This document shows positions 16,459-25,767 of a stretch of 47,529 nt of DNA, piece after piece. The translations under genes were made by a program, and so were the position numbers. Within the stretch, counting starts at the first letter, position 1, and every line of letters begins with the position of its first letter. Origin of the DNA: Peptococcaceae bacterium. GTDB taxonomy: Bacteria; Bacillota; UBA994. The stretch covers positions 1-47,529 of the forward strand of contig JAGXSS010000095.1 in NCBI GenBank assembly GCA_018334055.1, read 5' to 3'. The notes beneath the pieces are model-generated. The model searched no databases. It had not been told where the DNA came from and saw nothing but the letters and a program-made list of their open reading frames with translations.

Positions 16459-17790
16459 TTAGCGGAGAACAACTTCGACGCTGGTGCCCTGGCCAAGCAT
16501 GCCCGACAATGTCACCTCGCCATGGTGCATCTCAATAATGCGTTTGACAATGGCCAGCCCCAGGCCATTGCCCGCTGTTCCCCGAGATTTATCGGCCTGA
16601 TAAAATTTTTCGAAGACGCGATTTTGGTTTTCCGGCGCAAGGCCGACCCCGTAGTCGCGAATGGTGCAGATGGTTATTCCCTGGTCTTGGGTGAGGGCAA
16701 TTTCGAGCCTCCCGCGGGCATGGGAGAACTTTATGGCGTTGTCGAGAACATTTATCCACACTTGGTAGAGCAATTGCTCATTGCCGAAGTATATTACCTC
16801 AGCCAAGTCGACTTCCATCTCGAGTTCCTTCGCGACCCACTGCCCCTCTAGGAGCAAAACCGCCTTCCGCAATTGTTCATCAAGGCGAAATGTTTGTCGC
16901 TCGAGCGCTTCTGTTTCGTTCTCCAAACGGTTAATGAGCAAGATATTGCTCGCCAAGTGCGCCAGCCGCTCCGCCTCCTCGGCAATAAATGCTGCACATT
17001 CTTTTCGTTCCGTCTCATCCTCACTCTCGCCGAGAAGTTGAGCGTAGCCCTTAATGGCCGAGAGCGGAGTCTTAAATTCATGCGAGATGGCGGTGATGAA
17101 GTCGCTCCTAAGCATCTCGATCTTTTGCAGTTCCTTGGCCATAAAGTTAAAACCGGCGATGAGTTTGCCCATTTCGTCCCGGCGCACTTCATTGATGGCC
17201 ACATTGAAGTTGCCCTTAGAGATCTCTTTGGTGGCGAGACTCAGTTTCTTGATGGGGTTGACGAGGTAGTTGGCGGCAAAGAGAATCATCACTGAGCCGA
17301 TCACCAAGGAGGTCATATTGACCGCGGCGATGATGCTCCGAAAATTGAACATCAGCTTGCTTAAATCCGGGGCAACAAAAAGATACTGCGCAGTCCCATT
17401 TTTACTCAGGCGCACTATCGCGGCCGGCATAATAAAGTGTCCGCGGCGCAAAGTGCGGCTTTGGATTTCATCGACCTCGCGCAGGAGGGCAAAATCTGCG
17501 GCGGTGAAATATTTATACACCAGGCGATTCTCGCGCAGTTCGCCGATGTTCGCGTAGATGGTAGCCCGAAAGTAGCCGGTGCGGAGCAAAGCCGGCAGCT
17601 GATTGGCGGATAAGGCCCCCTCGGCATGCAAGCTCTTTAGGTGACTCACGACGCTGACTAGGGTCTCATCGGCCTCGGTCAGCACCCCCCGCTCCGTAGT
17701 GAGCACGAACACCGCGAAAACTATGAGGTTGCTGACAAAGAGGATGGTGATGAGCATGCCGACCAGTCTTAGATAAAACGACCCTCTCAT
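16459..17790 (-). CDS. Sensor histidine kinase
   Basis: A 443-residue membrane kinase. Two spans (about residues 8-32 and 153-175) enclose a sensor loop of about 120 residues. A HAMP linker (176-228), a HisKA dimer domain with phospho-acceptor His237 in SHEFKTP, and a HATPase domain with N, G1 (DYGVGL) and G2 (GNGLGLAIV) boxes follow. Its start overlaps the stop of the response regulator by four bases, so they form one pair. The ligand sensed is not known; the RND pump downstream suggests an envelope stress or toxic compound. Confidence 0.93.
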   Translation of the reverse strand: MRGSFYLRLVGMLITILFVSNLIVFAVFVLTTERGVLTEADETLVSVVSHLKSLHAEGALSANQLPALLRTGYFRATIYANIGELRENRLVYKYFTAADFALLREVDEIQSRTLRRGHFIMPAAIVRLSKNGTAQYLFVAPDLSKLMFNFRSIIAAVNMTSLVIGSVMILFAANYLVNPIKKLSLATKEISKGNFNVAINEVRRDEMGKLIAGFNFMAKELQKIEMLRSDFITAISHEFKTPLSAIKGYAQLLGESEDETERKECAAFIAEEAERLAHLASNILLINRLENETEALERQTFRLDEQLRKAVLLLEGQWVAKELEMEVDLAEVIYFGNEQLLYQVWINVLDNAIKFSHARGRLEIALTQDQGITICTIRDYGVGLAPENQNRVFEKFYQADKSRGTAGNGLGLAIVKRIIEMHHGEVTLSGMLGQGTSVEVVLR

Positions 17791-18461
17791 ACTTTTCTCT
17801 CCGCCTTGTAGCCCAACCCGCGCACCGTAATGATTTCGAATTCCAGACGATGCGCGAACTTCTCGCGCAGGCGCTTGATGTGCACGTCCACCGTGCGCTC
17901 ATCCACCTCGCTGTCGAGGCCCCAAATTTCATCTAAAAGGTCACGCCGGGTGAAGATTTTTTTGGGTGAGGCGAGTAGTTTATACAGCAGGTAGAACTCC
18001 TTCTTCGGCAATAGTTGTCCCACCACCCCTTCGCGCACCACGAGAGTTTCGTAGTCAAGCTCTATCTCGCCTATGACAATCTTCTTCTCGGCATGAATCT
18101 TGGCCCGCCGCAGGAGGGCCTTGACCCTGAGGACCAACTCCCCCATTTCCACGGGCTTAACCATGTAGTCATCAATGCCCGTATCAAAGCCCCTTTTTTT
18201 GTCTAGATAGCCTTCTTTGGCGGTGACCATCAATATGGGCATGGTAAGACCGGCCTTCCGCATAGTCTCCACCAACTCGTACCCGTCCATGCTGGGCATC
18301 ATGATGTCCAGCACCAATAAGTCCATGTGCTGATGCTCCAAAACCTCTAGCGCTTCTTTGCCGTCCTGGGCATGGTGCACCACGAAACCCTCGCGCCGCA
18401 GATAGATCTCCATCAGGCGGCGAATTTTTTCATGGTCATCCACAAGCAGTATATTTACCAT
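17787..18461 (-). CDS. OmpR-family response regulator
   Basis: A 224-residue regulator with a receiver domain (acid pair Asp8-Asp9, phospho-acceptor Asp52, Thr and Lys in VTAKEG and VKPVEM) and a C-terminal winged helix (RRDLLDEIWG, then DERTVDVHIKRLREK). The start at 18461 was chosen because AGGGGGATAGG precedes it and the protein then begins MVNILLVDDHE. An in-frame ATG at 18503 would add 14 residues not typical of the family. It probably activates its own operon, including the RND pump, through the direct repeat found upstream. Confidence 0.93.
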   Translation of the reverse strand: MVNILLVDDHEKIRRLMEIYLRREGFVVHHAQDGKEALEVLEHQHMDLLVLDIMMPSMDGYELVETMRKAGLTMPILMVTAKEGYLDKKRGFDTGIDDYMVKPVEMGELVLRVKALLRRAKIHAEKKIVIGEIELDYETLVVREGVVGQLLPKKEFYLLYKLLASPKKIFTRRDLLDEIWGLDSEVDERTVDVHIKRLREKFAHRLEFEIITVRGLGYKAERKV

Positions 18462-18528
18462 CCTATCCCCCTGCCTTTGGCCGTAGCCCCAATGGTTCGC
18501 CACCTGCCACCTCCATCCTAACAGCGGT

Positions 18529-18547
18529 TTATGAACTCATTATGAAC
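18529..18547 (-). promoter_or_regulatory. Tandem direct repeat, likely OmpR-type regulator binding site
   Basis: On the minus strand GTTCATAA occurs twice, 11 bases from start to start (18547-18540 and 18536-18529), about 70 bases upstream of the response regulator start. Two half-sites one helical turn apart on the same face are the usual binding arrangement of OmpR/PhoB regulators, so autoregulation is likely. Confidence 0.5.
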
Positions 18548-18583
18548 TTTTTTGCCCTGACCTGCCAGCGCATATAGAAAAAG

Positions 18584-18607
18584 CTCGCCTTGTCGCAACA
18601 AGACGAG
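18584..18607 (-). terminator. Intrinsic terminator of the hybrid kinase / HD-GYP operon
   Basis: On the minus strand CTCGTCTTGT pairs with ACAAGGCGAG (one G-U pair) around a TGCG tetraloop and is followed by CTTTTTC. It lies 30 bases after the HD-GYP stop codon and upstream of the response regulator promoter. Confidence 0.75.
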
Positions 18608-18636
18608 ATAGGCAAGACATATTGCCTGCAAAGGCT

Positions 18637-19722
18637 CTATGAGGAAAGCAATTCAATTTGATCACACTGTGCGCTGATGGCCAAAAAGGCCTCCACCACT
18701 ATCGGGTCAAATTGCCGGCCTGCCCCATCAAGTATAATCTGGCAACTCACCTCATGTGCAAGACTTTCCTTGTAGGGGCGCTTAGAGCGCAGGGCATCAT
18801 AGACATCGGCCAAGGCCATGATGCGGCCGCTCAGAGGAATCTCCTCCCCCACCAAACCTAGAGGATACCCCGTGCCATCCCAACGCTCATGGTGAGTGCC
18901 GGCAACATCGACTCCCATACTGATAAAAGCATTTTTCGGGTATCTGATCCAGACCTCCCGCAGGGTGTTCCTCCCGATGGTGGTGTGGGTCTTCATGACC
19001 TGCCACTCCAAAGCATCAAGCTTCCCCGGCTTGAGCAATATATTGTCAGAAATGCCCACCTTACCAATATCATGCAAGGATGAAGCGTAAAAAATGTTGC
19101 TAATAAAATTCTCGTCAATGAAACGGGAATAGTAATCGTCTTCTTGTAGCTTTTGCGCTAGCAATCTGCAAATGCGGCGGGCACGCTCGACATGAAGCCC
19201 TGTTTCATCGTCGCGGTGCTCGGCTAACTTGGACAAAGCCAGGATGGTGGACAGCTGCGAATCCGAAATATCTTTCACCTGATCTTTGACCAAAGTCCCC
19301 AGGTAGAGATTGTGCTGCTCTAACTGCTGCCCCGCCCGACGAAGGCTCAGATGGGTCTTCACCCTGGCCAAGACCTCCACTCCCATAAAGGGTTTAGTCA
19401 CATAGTCCACTCCACCGGCGGCAAAGCCCTGAACCTTGTGTCCGGGGTCGTCCAGAGCACTGATAAACAGTACCGGAATATCCTTGAGCGCGGGAATGTC
19501 CTTCATGGCGCGGCACACCGTAAAGCCGTCCATGCCGGGCATCAATATATCGAGCAAGACTAAGTCTGGGGGGGTTTTTATTGCCGAACGCAGCGCCAGC
19601 TCCCCACGGGGAAACTCCACCACCCGGTAGCCCACGCCACCTAAAATCTCGCTCAGAAGACGAAGATTGGCCGGGGTGTCATCTACCACCATAACCACAG
19701 CATCTTCCTTTCCGCTATGCAC
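18637..19722 (-). CDS. REC-HD-GYP protein (probable cyclic-di-GMP phosphodiesterase)
   Basis: 361 residues. The receiver domain (Asp14-Asp15 pair, phospho-acceptor Asp58, Lys110) is followed by a short coiled linker and an HD-GYP domain. That domain carries the HD pair at about 217-218 (SSLHDIGK), HTTIG, AGTHHERWDGTGYP with the GYP triad at about 285-287, and IMALADVYDALRSKRPYK. HD-GYP enzymes hydrolyse cyclic dinucleotides. The start overlaps the end of the hybrid kinase by eight bases, so the kinase most likely phosphorylates this receiver. The start codon is GTG behind GGAGAGG. Confidence 0.92.
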   Translation of the reverse strand: MHSGKEDAVVMVVDDTPANLRLLSEILGGVGYRVVEFPRGELALRSAIKTPPDLVLLDILMPGMDGFTVCRAMKDIPALKDIPVLFISALDDPGHKVQGFAAGGVDYVTKPFMGVEVLARVKTHLSLRRAGQQLEQHNLYLGTLVKDQVKDISDSQLSTILALSKLAEHRDDETGLHVERARRICRLLAQKLQEDDYYSRFIDENFISNIFYASSLHDIGKVGISDNILLKPGKLDALEWQVMKTHTTIGRNTLREVWIRYPKNAFISMGVDVAGTHHERWDGTGYPLGLVGEEIPLSGRIMALADVYDALRSKRPYKESLAHEVSCQIILDGAGRQFDPIVVEAFLAISAQCDQIELLSS

Positions 19723-22576
19723 TCGCCTCTCCTCCTTGATCTTCTAACAGTAAGCTGAGCGTTTCGTAATCGTAGCGATCGGCCAGCTCCCGCAAGCCGC
19801 GCGCCACTTGCGCGTCTTGCGCTTCGACCTGCGTGATCAAGCTCAGGAGCCGTCCCATATCGCCCTGCTCAACCGCTTGCTGCATAGCATGGCGCAGCCC
19901 CTCCTTTAGTGACAACAACCCTTTACGTTGAAGTTTTTCGGGCTCTTCGCTGGTCGGCTCACTGTCTTCCGCATAGCGGTAGCGTACGCCTAGACCCCGC
20001 TCTAAGGCTGCAAACAGCTCCTCCGCCCTAAAGGGCTTGCGCACAAACAGGTCTGCCCCGGCCGACTGCACTTTTTTTTCATCCTCGATAAACGCACTGG
20101 CCGTTACCGCAATTACCAATGTCTCGCCGCCGTTTTTACTGGCCTTTATTTGGCGAGTAGCCTCATAACCGTCCATGAAGGGCATGCGCATATCCATGAG
20201 CACTGCATGCGGCGACCACTGCGCGAACATTTGCAAAGCCTCGATGCCGTCATGCGCTTCTCTAATGTGAAAGCCTACGGGCTCGAGTGTAGTGCGAATG
20301 AGATCACGGTTATCTTTTTGGTCGTCTACCACCAATATGCACCATGGCCCGCTCCCTGGCTCCAAGCCGATAACCCGCTTGGTCTTCTTGCCCTCCTCCG
20401 TTACGGCCGACCTTTCCACCTCAATTATCGGCACTGCAAAACGAAAACACGAACCCTCGCCCACCACGCTGCGGACAGTGAGCGTGCCTTGCATCAATTC
20501 GACTAGGCGCCGGCTCACTGCCAGCCCTAGGCCGGTGCCACCTTTGTCACCCTTTGACTTGTCCTGCCAAAAGGCTTCAAAAATGCGCCCTAAGTCCTCC
20601 CCCTTAATCCCCACTCCGGTATCCTCCACCTCTACTACGAGCATGAAGTTGCGGCTATCGCTCTGGAGGCTGCCTTCTACATGGTCCGCCCGCACCCGCA
20701 CGGCCACGCCGCCGACACCGTCGGTGAACCGAATGGCATTGCTGATGAGGTTTATAATGACCTGCCCGATCTTACCTTGGTCGGCTAGTGCAAAGCGCGG
20801 CACTTCTTCCGCCCATTCGAAGAGCAGATGGAGCCCCTTAGCTTCGGCTCGCGGCCGAAACATGCGCTCTAGATCTCCGAGCAGGTCATGTAAGCAAAAA
20901 TTGACAGGGTAAAGTTCCAGACGCCCCGATTCAATCTTGGACATGTCGAGAATGTCGTTAATTAAGCCGAGCAAGTGCCTCCCGCTGCGAGTAATGGTCC
21001 GCGCCATATCCGCTTGCTTAGGTGAGAGAGCAGGAACATGCTCGAGCAGTTCACCAAAACCGAGTATGGCATTAAGGGGAGAGCGAATTTCATGGCTCAT
21101 ATTGGAGACAAACTCACTTTTCGCACGGCTAGCCTGCTCTGAAGCCAGGCGTTCGACCCGATCGCTTTCGCTCTGCCTCTTTACGGTGACATCCTCAATG
21201 GTTTCATGCACATGCCTCACCTCTCCCGCGGGGCCTACCAAGGGCATGGCACTAATAAACATGGTGCGCACCCCCTCGGAGGTAGAAACCAAGACTTCCG
21301 CATGATGGCTTTGGCCGTCCACAAAAGCCTGGGTGGTCGGGCAAATCGCGCTTACCCCTCCATCTTGATGCCATCGGGAATCACCCTCGGGGAACCATCT
21401 GCGCATGGTGGCATTAGCTGCGATGCTCTCCATGTTAGGGCCGATAATAGAGATACCGAGCGGTAAATTGTCCACCAGCAACCTGTAATCCTCCTCCTTG
21501 GTGCGGAGCGAGGCAGTCAATTCCCAAGCCAGCACCTTGGCATGTTCTACGGTCCTCGCTTGCCCCCTTAGGAATAGAAAAGACAGGATACTGACCATGG
21601 CCCCCCCAACCAGAATCAGCCAGTGTACCCAGAACACTTCCTTCAGTTCAAAAAAGGGCGTGGAGCTAAAGCTAATTGTCCACTGACGCCCGTAGACCTC
21701 CAAAGTCTGCTGCCGGAAGAAACGGGGGTTATGAGTTAATGCTCCATCGCTCGCAGGCGTGCTGGCGAAAAGCTCCTTTTCTGGCGATGCCGTAGGACTG
21801 TCATAGATGACAAAACTAATTTCTTGCGGCAGGTGAGAAAGTGCGTCCAACACCAGGTCCTCCACCCGAAAACCGCTATGCACATAGCCGAGCAGAGCCG
21901 CCTTGCGGGTTTCCGAAGTGTCGTGGGGCAGTTCCCGCGCGAAAATGGGAATGTAGATGAGCACTCCCGGCGCCGCGTCGACCTCGACTTCTTGCACCAA
22001 CCGCACCTTTCCCGTAAGGGAGGCCAAGCCGGTGTCGCGCGCGCGCGACATGGCTGCCCTCCGCACTTCGTCAGCATACATATCAAAGCCGATGGCTCGT
22101 ACGTTGTGCCCTTCAAAGGGCTCGATAAATACCACGGCGGTGTAGGAATCACGCTTTCCCGGCGGCCAGACCCGGTAATCGGCGAAGCCCTCCGCCTGCA
22201 TCAATCGTTCATGCTCAAGCAAGTCCCCCGGTGCTATGACTTTAGAGAAACCCATTGCCAACAAGCCTCCGGCAAGGTAACGAAACTGCCGATACTCGAC
22301 ATAGCTTTGCCATTCGTAACGACTTACCTCGCCGGAAGCGGCGAATAAACCTGCTCCGCCTTGAAGAATCATCTTGTAGGCTGTAAGACGATTTTCGATG
22401 TTCGAGGATATGGCCAATGAGAACTCGTCAAAACTCGCTTGCGACTTGGCCGTCTCTACCCTCAGAGCATAATGCCACACCCACAAGGTTATCGCCATGA
22501 AAACTAGGACCGCTAAATGCGGCAACATGCGCCTAGCGACCGATGCTTCCACCACGGCATACTTCTCAGCCTTCAT
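19715..22576 (-). CDS. CHASE-domain hybrid sensor histidine kinase
   Basis: A 953-residue membrane kinase. After a first span (about residues 17-35) there is an extracellular CHASE domain of about 260 residues, including FEGHNVRAIGFDMYAD. A second span near 318-335, a PAS domain (about 365-470), HisKA with SHEIRSPLNAILGFGELL, and HATPase with GVGIKGEDLGRIFE and GGTGLGLAVSRRL follow. A receiver with phospho-acceptor Asp in VLMDMRMPFMDGYEA comes next. The last 110 residues are helical and might be an Hpt-like tail, though no clear HxxKG motif is seen. It is co-expressed with the REC-HD-GYP protein and probably senses an external small molecule. Confidence 0.92.
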   Translation of the reverse strand: MKAEKYAVVEASVARRMLPHLAVLVFMAITLWVWHYALRVETAKSQASFDEFSLAISSNIENRLTAYKMILQGGAGLFAASGEVSRYEWQSYVEYRQFRYLAGGLLAMGFSKVIAPGDLLEHERLMQAEGFADYRVWPPGKRDSYTAVVFIEPFEGHNVRAIGFDMYADEVRRAAMSRARDTGLASLTGKVRLVQEVEVDAAPGVLIYIPIFARELPHDTSETRKAALLGYVHSGFRVEDLVLDALSHLPQEISFVIYDSPTASPEKELFASTPASDGALTHNPRFFRQQTLEVYGRQWTISFSSTPFFELKEVFWVHWLILVGGAMVSILSFLFLRGQARTVEHAKVLAWELTASLRTKEEDYRLLVDNLPLGISIIGPNMESIAANATMRRWFPEGDSRWHQDGGVSAICPTTQAFVDGQSHHAEVLVSTSEGVRTMFISAMPLVGPAGEVRHVHETIEDVTVKRQSESDRVERLASEQASRAKSEFVSNMSHEIRSPLNAILGFGELLEHVPALSPKQADMARTITRSGRHLLGLINDILDMSKIESGRLELYPVNFCLHDLLGDLERMFRPRAEAKGLHLLFEWAEEVPRFALADQGKIGQVIINLISNAIRFTDGVGGVAVRVRADHVEGSLQSDSRNFMLVVEVEDTGVGIKGEDLGRIFEAFWQDKSKGDKGGTGLGLAVSRRLVELMQGTLTVRSVVGEGSCFRFAVPIIEVERSAVTEEGKKTKRVIGLEPGSGPWCILVVDDQKDNRDLIRTTLEPVGFHIREAHDGIEALQMFAQWSPHAVLMDMRMPFMDGYEATRQIKASKNGGETLVIAVTASAFIEDEKKVQSAGADLFVRKPFRAEELFAALERGLGVRYRYAEDSEPTSEEPEKLQRKGLLSLKEGLRHAMQQAVEQGDMGRLLSLITQVEAQDAQVARGLRELADRYDYETLSLLLEDQGGEASA

Positions 22577-22702
22577 CCTGCAACCTCCTCACCTTGACGT
22601 GCAAAATATCTACGGCGCTTGTATCCCTCCTTCATAGCTCATGGACGGCGAGAGAATCTGAACCAAGGTGCCGAACTGTAAATTGTCTGAGTAGTCTTCT
22701 TA

Positions 22703-22731
22703 ATAATAGCAATTTGTCGTCCACAATTCAA
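22703..22731 (-). promoter_or_regulatory. Sigma-A type promoter for the hybrid kinase operon
   Basis: On the minus strand TTGAAT (22731-22726) and TATTAT (22708-22703) are separated by exactly 17 bases. They lie about 130 bases upstream of the kinase start, leaving a long leader from about 22577 to 22700 in which no known riboswitch could be recognised. Confidence 0.5.
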
Positions 22732-22798
22732 CCAAATCTTACCTAGTTCATAACATAGTACATACGGTTAAGCACTGGCTACAGGTCGAAAAAACAAA

Positions 22799-22822
22799 AC
22801 CGGACCGCTGTTGCGGTCCGGT
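22799..22822 (-). terminator. Intrinsic terminator of the mur operon
   Basis: A perfect 10-bp stem, ACCGGACCGC with GCGGTCCGGT, around a 4-base loop. On the minus strand it is followed by TTTTGTTTTTT. It stands a few bases after the stop of the GntR/UTRA regulator gene, closing the murP-mupG-murQ-gntR transcript. Confidence 0.85.
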
Positions 22823-22827
22823 AACCC

Positions 22828-23583
22828 TCACTGCCCCACCTCGACCATAAATTTATACCTATCCGAACGATACAGCGACCTAACATATTCAACCGGAGTA
22901 CCGTTTTGGTCAAAGGTCACTCTCTCGCGCAAAAGCACCGGCATGCCACTGGGTATTTCTAGCAGTGCCGCCTCCCGCGCCGAGGCAACCTTTGCCTCCA
23001 ACGTTTCAGCCGCGGCGCATAAGGTGACATTGTACCTGTCGCGCACGATATCATAGAGGGAGCCCTGAGATACCTCAGTCCTTAAGGTGAGGAACGCGGG
23101 GAAGCGCCCTGCCGGCAAATGAGATGCTTCAAGGGCCATTGGTTCCTCGTCTGCCAACCGCAGCCTTTCGATGACAATGACTGCTTCCCCGAGGCCAATC
23201 CTTAAGGATTGAGCCATTTTCTTGTCCGCGCCCTGCACTTCGAGTGCTATGAGCCTCGCTGCCGGCCTGAACCCTCGCTTCCTCATGTCTTCAGTAAAGC
23301 TGGTCAGCTTGCTCAACCCTTGCTCCAACTTGGGGCGAGCGACAAATGTTCCCAGCCCCCTTTTGCGGGTCAAGAGCCCCTCATTGACCAGCTCACTCAT
23401 GGCCTGCCGCACCGTGTTCCTGTTGACGGCGAGTTTCGCTGCCAGTTCGCGCTCGCTTGGCAGCCTGTTCCCCGGCATGAGCGTCCCATTGTCAATGGCC
23501 CTCATCAGGCAGGACTGAATTTGAAAATAGAGCGGGACGGGGCTATCTCCGTCTAGCGCCATTGCTGTATAAACGTCGATCAT
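22828..23583 (-). CDS. nagR: GntR/UTRA (HutC subfamily) regulator, NagR/DasR-like
   Basis: A 251-residue regulator. The winged-helix part has PLYFQIQSCLMRAIDNGTL and LPSERELAAKLAVNRNTVRQ. The UTRA ligand domain shows the GLLTRKRGLGTFVA hinge, ALEASHLPAGRFP and the closing VTFDQNGTPVEYVRSLYRSDRYKF. NagR/DasR members of this subfamily sense phosphorylated amino sugars. The start at 23583 was chosen by spacing from AGGAGG; upstream in-frame codons lie too close to that site. It is the last gene of the mur operon, and the operator-like sequence between murP and nagA matches the DasR/NagR consensus, so control of both arms is likely. Confidence 0.85.
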   Translation of the reverse strand: MIDVYTAMALDGDSPVPLYFQIQSCLMRAIDNGTLMPGNRLPSERELAAKLAVNRNTVRQAMSELVNEGLLTRKRGLGTFVARPKLEQGLSKLTSFTEDMRKRGFRPAARLIALEVQGADKKMAQSLRIGLGEAVIVIERLRLADEEPMALEASHLPAGRFPAFLTLRTEVSQGSLYDIVRDRYNVTLCAAAETLEAKVASAREAALLEIPSGMPVLLRERVTFDQNGTPVEYVRSLYRSDRYKFMVEVGQ

Positions 23584-23628
23584 CCTGGACATGCCTCCTA
23601 CCAATATTTCTAGGATGCAGAGCGCAGA

Positions 23629-24549
23629 TCACCGATCGTCTGTCCGAAAGTTGCCTTCCTGAATAGCCATCCTGATAAATCCGACCCCGACACTAAGTCT
23701 GTCTTCCGCTTCTACCTTAGAGCAATTGCACTTAATCATAACGATGGCCGTCTTTACTTTGAAGTTAGCCTCCCTCAATGCTTGGCTCGCAGTGTCATAA
23801 TCGCACTCGCCAACTTGCATAATAATCTTTTTGGCGCGTTCAATCAGTTTTAGATTTGAAGGATGTAGATCAACCATCAAATTACCATAGACCTTGCCTA
23901 TTCCGACCATGGCGGTTGTAGACAACATATTGAGAATCATCTTTTGAGCCGAACCGGCCTTTAATCTAGTCGACCCAGCCAGCACTTCCGGCCCTGTCTC
24001 GACATCTATTGCCACATCAGCCAGCTTCCCGATTTCGGAATCAGCATTACAGGCAACTGAGATTGTCTTGGCCCCAACTTCACGGGCATAGTACAATCCA
24101 CCGATGACATACGGCGTACGTCCACTGGCCGAAATCCCAATGGCGACATCGGTTGCGCCAAGTTGTAAGGCTTTTAGGTCTTTAACCGCAAGGCTTGGAG
24201 TGTCCTCCGCACCTTCAACGGCAGTGCGCAACGCCCCATCCCCACCCGCAATGATTCCAATAAATTCGTTGACTGTTGAGAAAGTTGGCGGACATTCGGA
24301 AGCATCGATGACACCCAACCTGCCGCTAGTTCCCGCACCGAAATATATTGACCGGCCTCCCTTTCTTAGCTGCTCGGTAATCAAGACCACCGCTCTAGCG
24401 ATTTCCTCCAATTTCTGTTGCACGGCAACAACTGCCTTGGCATCTTCTTGATTCATCCTAGTCACAACCTCAAGGGGGGTCAACTCATCCAGATTCATGG
24501 TACTAGGGTTGCGCTGTTCTGTTGCCAAATGATCGATTTTGACTGTCAT
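23629..24549 (-). CDS. murQ: N-acetylmuramic acid 6-phosphate etherase MurQ
   Basis: A 306-residue SIS-domain lyase that removes the D-lactyl ether from MurNAc-6-phosphate to give GlcNAc-6-phosphate. Family hallmarks are LATEQRNPST at the N-terminus, GAGTSGRLGVIDASECPPTF in the sugar-phosphate site, ALRTAVEGAEDT, and AGSTRLKAGSAQKMILNML. The start overlaps the mupG stop as ATGA. Together with MurP, MupG and NagA/NagB it completes the route from imported wall fragments to fructose-6-phosphate. Confidence 0.97.
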   Translation of the reverse strand: MTVKIDHLATEQRNPSTMNLDELTPLEVVTRMNQEDAKAVVAVQQKLEEIARAVVLITEQLRKGGRSIYFGAGTSGRLGVIDASECPPTFSTVNEFIGIIAGGDGALRTAVEGAEDTPSLAVKDLKALQLGATDVAIGISASGRTPYVIGGLYYAREVGAKTISVACNADSEIGKLADVAIDVETGPEVLAGSTRLKAGSAQKMILNMLSTTAMVGIGKVYGNLMVDLHPSNLKLIERAKKIIMQVGECDYDTASQALREANFKVKTAIVMIKCNCSKVEAEDRLSVGVGFIRMAIQEGNFRTDDR

Positions 24550-25616
24550 ATAGGTGCTACCTCCGCTGTTGCCTCCAAAATAAACCCCATGCCATCCCTA
24601 ATGTACTGAAGATAAGCTACATCGCGTTCATCAATATAGCCGATTACGTTCACCCTTTCTTCCCACCCTATGTCACACCTTGCAATTTCAATTTCACCCG
24701 AATAGCGCAGGTACAGTTTGTTGCTCAAGAGGATGTCTCCTCGGCAGATCTTTTGTGGCAAAGCTGGTTCGATAATGCGACCGGGCGTCGCATACCCCCT
24801 CGACTCAACCGAACGAATTACATATTCACTGCTATCCAGACGGTCATGATGAGCGCTATTGGCGAGGTCCTCATAGGACTTCATCAGCCGACATCGCAGC
24901 CGAACGAAGCCCGAAGATAAATCTTGAAGTTTTTGCCAGGTGCCATCTGTAACATCCACATCTCCAACATAGACAATGTCCGTCATTGTTTGCGTAAGCA
25001 TTTGCAGGGCGGCTATCAACACCGGTGCATTGCGATGTTCCTCAACCGTGGGCAAACCTTGATGTAACGGTCCCCGCAATTCCTTATCGCCCGGTATAAA
25101 CGCCATATTGGTGAGACCCAGATACGATAAGCGCTCATTAATCACTTTAACTCGCTCTAACGAAAGGCCGGTCCTAGGTTTTGGATAGAAATTGTGGCAG
25201 GTGGCAAACCTCGAGAAATCAGCACCCAGAAGCTTCAGCCGATGGAAGGATGCAAGAGACGAGGTCGAGGAATTAAGAACTACCAGAAACTGATGCGAAA
25301 GGGGTACCACTTCCTCAAAAGCGAAGCCATAGTCCAACCGTAAATGGGTGATAGGACTCCCTCTCAAGTCTTCGATTTGTGTTAACCCCATTTTTTGGAC
25401 TGTGCGCGGACCGATATCTGCCATGACTGCTATGTCAGCTTCATGGCAAGCATCTAACACTTCCCTCGCTGTCCTAACAAAGTCAGCAGACCCTTCCTCA
25501 GGGATGTGCAGGGAGGTAAAAGCATGTTTCAGGCCCGCTTTCTTTGCTTTAGCGATGACCTCGAGACACTTGTCCCTCCCCGAACTCATATAGACCGAAA
25601 ACCCCAAATGAAACAC
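24546..25616 (-). CDS. mupG: MupG-family 6-phospho-N-acetylmuramidase (DUF871)
   Basis: A TIM-barrel hydrolase family that cleaves MurNAc-6P-GlcNAc disaccharide inside the cell. The start used is GTG at 25616, behind AAGAGGG at good spacing, giving 356 residues beginning MFHLGFSVYMS, the usual N-terminus of the family. An in-frame GTG at 25730 would add 38 residues that the family lacks and has no ribosome binding site. Later features include AVMADIGPRTVQ, THLRLDYGF, FYPKPRTGL and the small C-terminal beta domain. It is translationally coupled to murQ and lies 151 bases (by the short start) after murP. Confidence 0.88.
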   Translation of the reverse strand: MFHLGFSVYMSSGRDKCLEVIAKAKKAGLKHAFTSLHIPEEGSADFVRTAREVLDACHEADIAVMADIGPRTVQKMGLTQIEDLRGSPITHLRLDYGFAFEEVVPLSHQFLVVLNSSTSSLASFHRLKLLGADFSRFATCHNFYPKPRTGLSLERVKVINERLSYLGLTNMAFIPGDKELRGPLHQGLPTVEEHRNAPVLIAALQMLTQTMTDIVYVGDVDVTDGTWQKLQDLSSGFVRLRCRLMKSYEDLANSAHHDRLDSSEYVIRSVESRGYATPGRIIEPALPQKICRGDILLSNKLYLRYSGEIEIARCDIGWEERVNVIGYIDERDVAYLQYIRDGMGFILEATAEVAPI

Positions 25617-25767
25617 ATCTCTCACCCTCTTTGGCCTTAAGGCGGCCTCTAATTGAGGCAGCAACTTTCCCCCCTCATCCCCGAGACGCGGCATTCTGAT
25701 CTGGGCAATTGCACTTGTCATTTTCCTCACAGGAAGAATTACCCGACCTTACATGATCAAGTGAAAG

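Noticed and set aside
22577-22700. Possible cyclic-di-GMP riboswitch before the hybrid kinase operon
   Set aside because: The leader is long enough, but the conserved GEMM bases could not be found on the minus strand.
25617-25730. N-terminal extension of MupG
   Set aside because: No ribosome binding site, and the family begins at the GTG at 25616, which has one.
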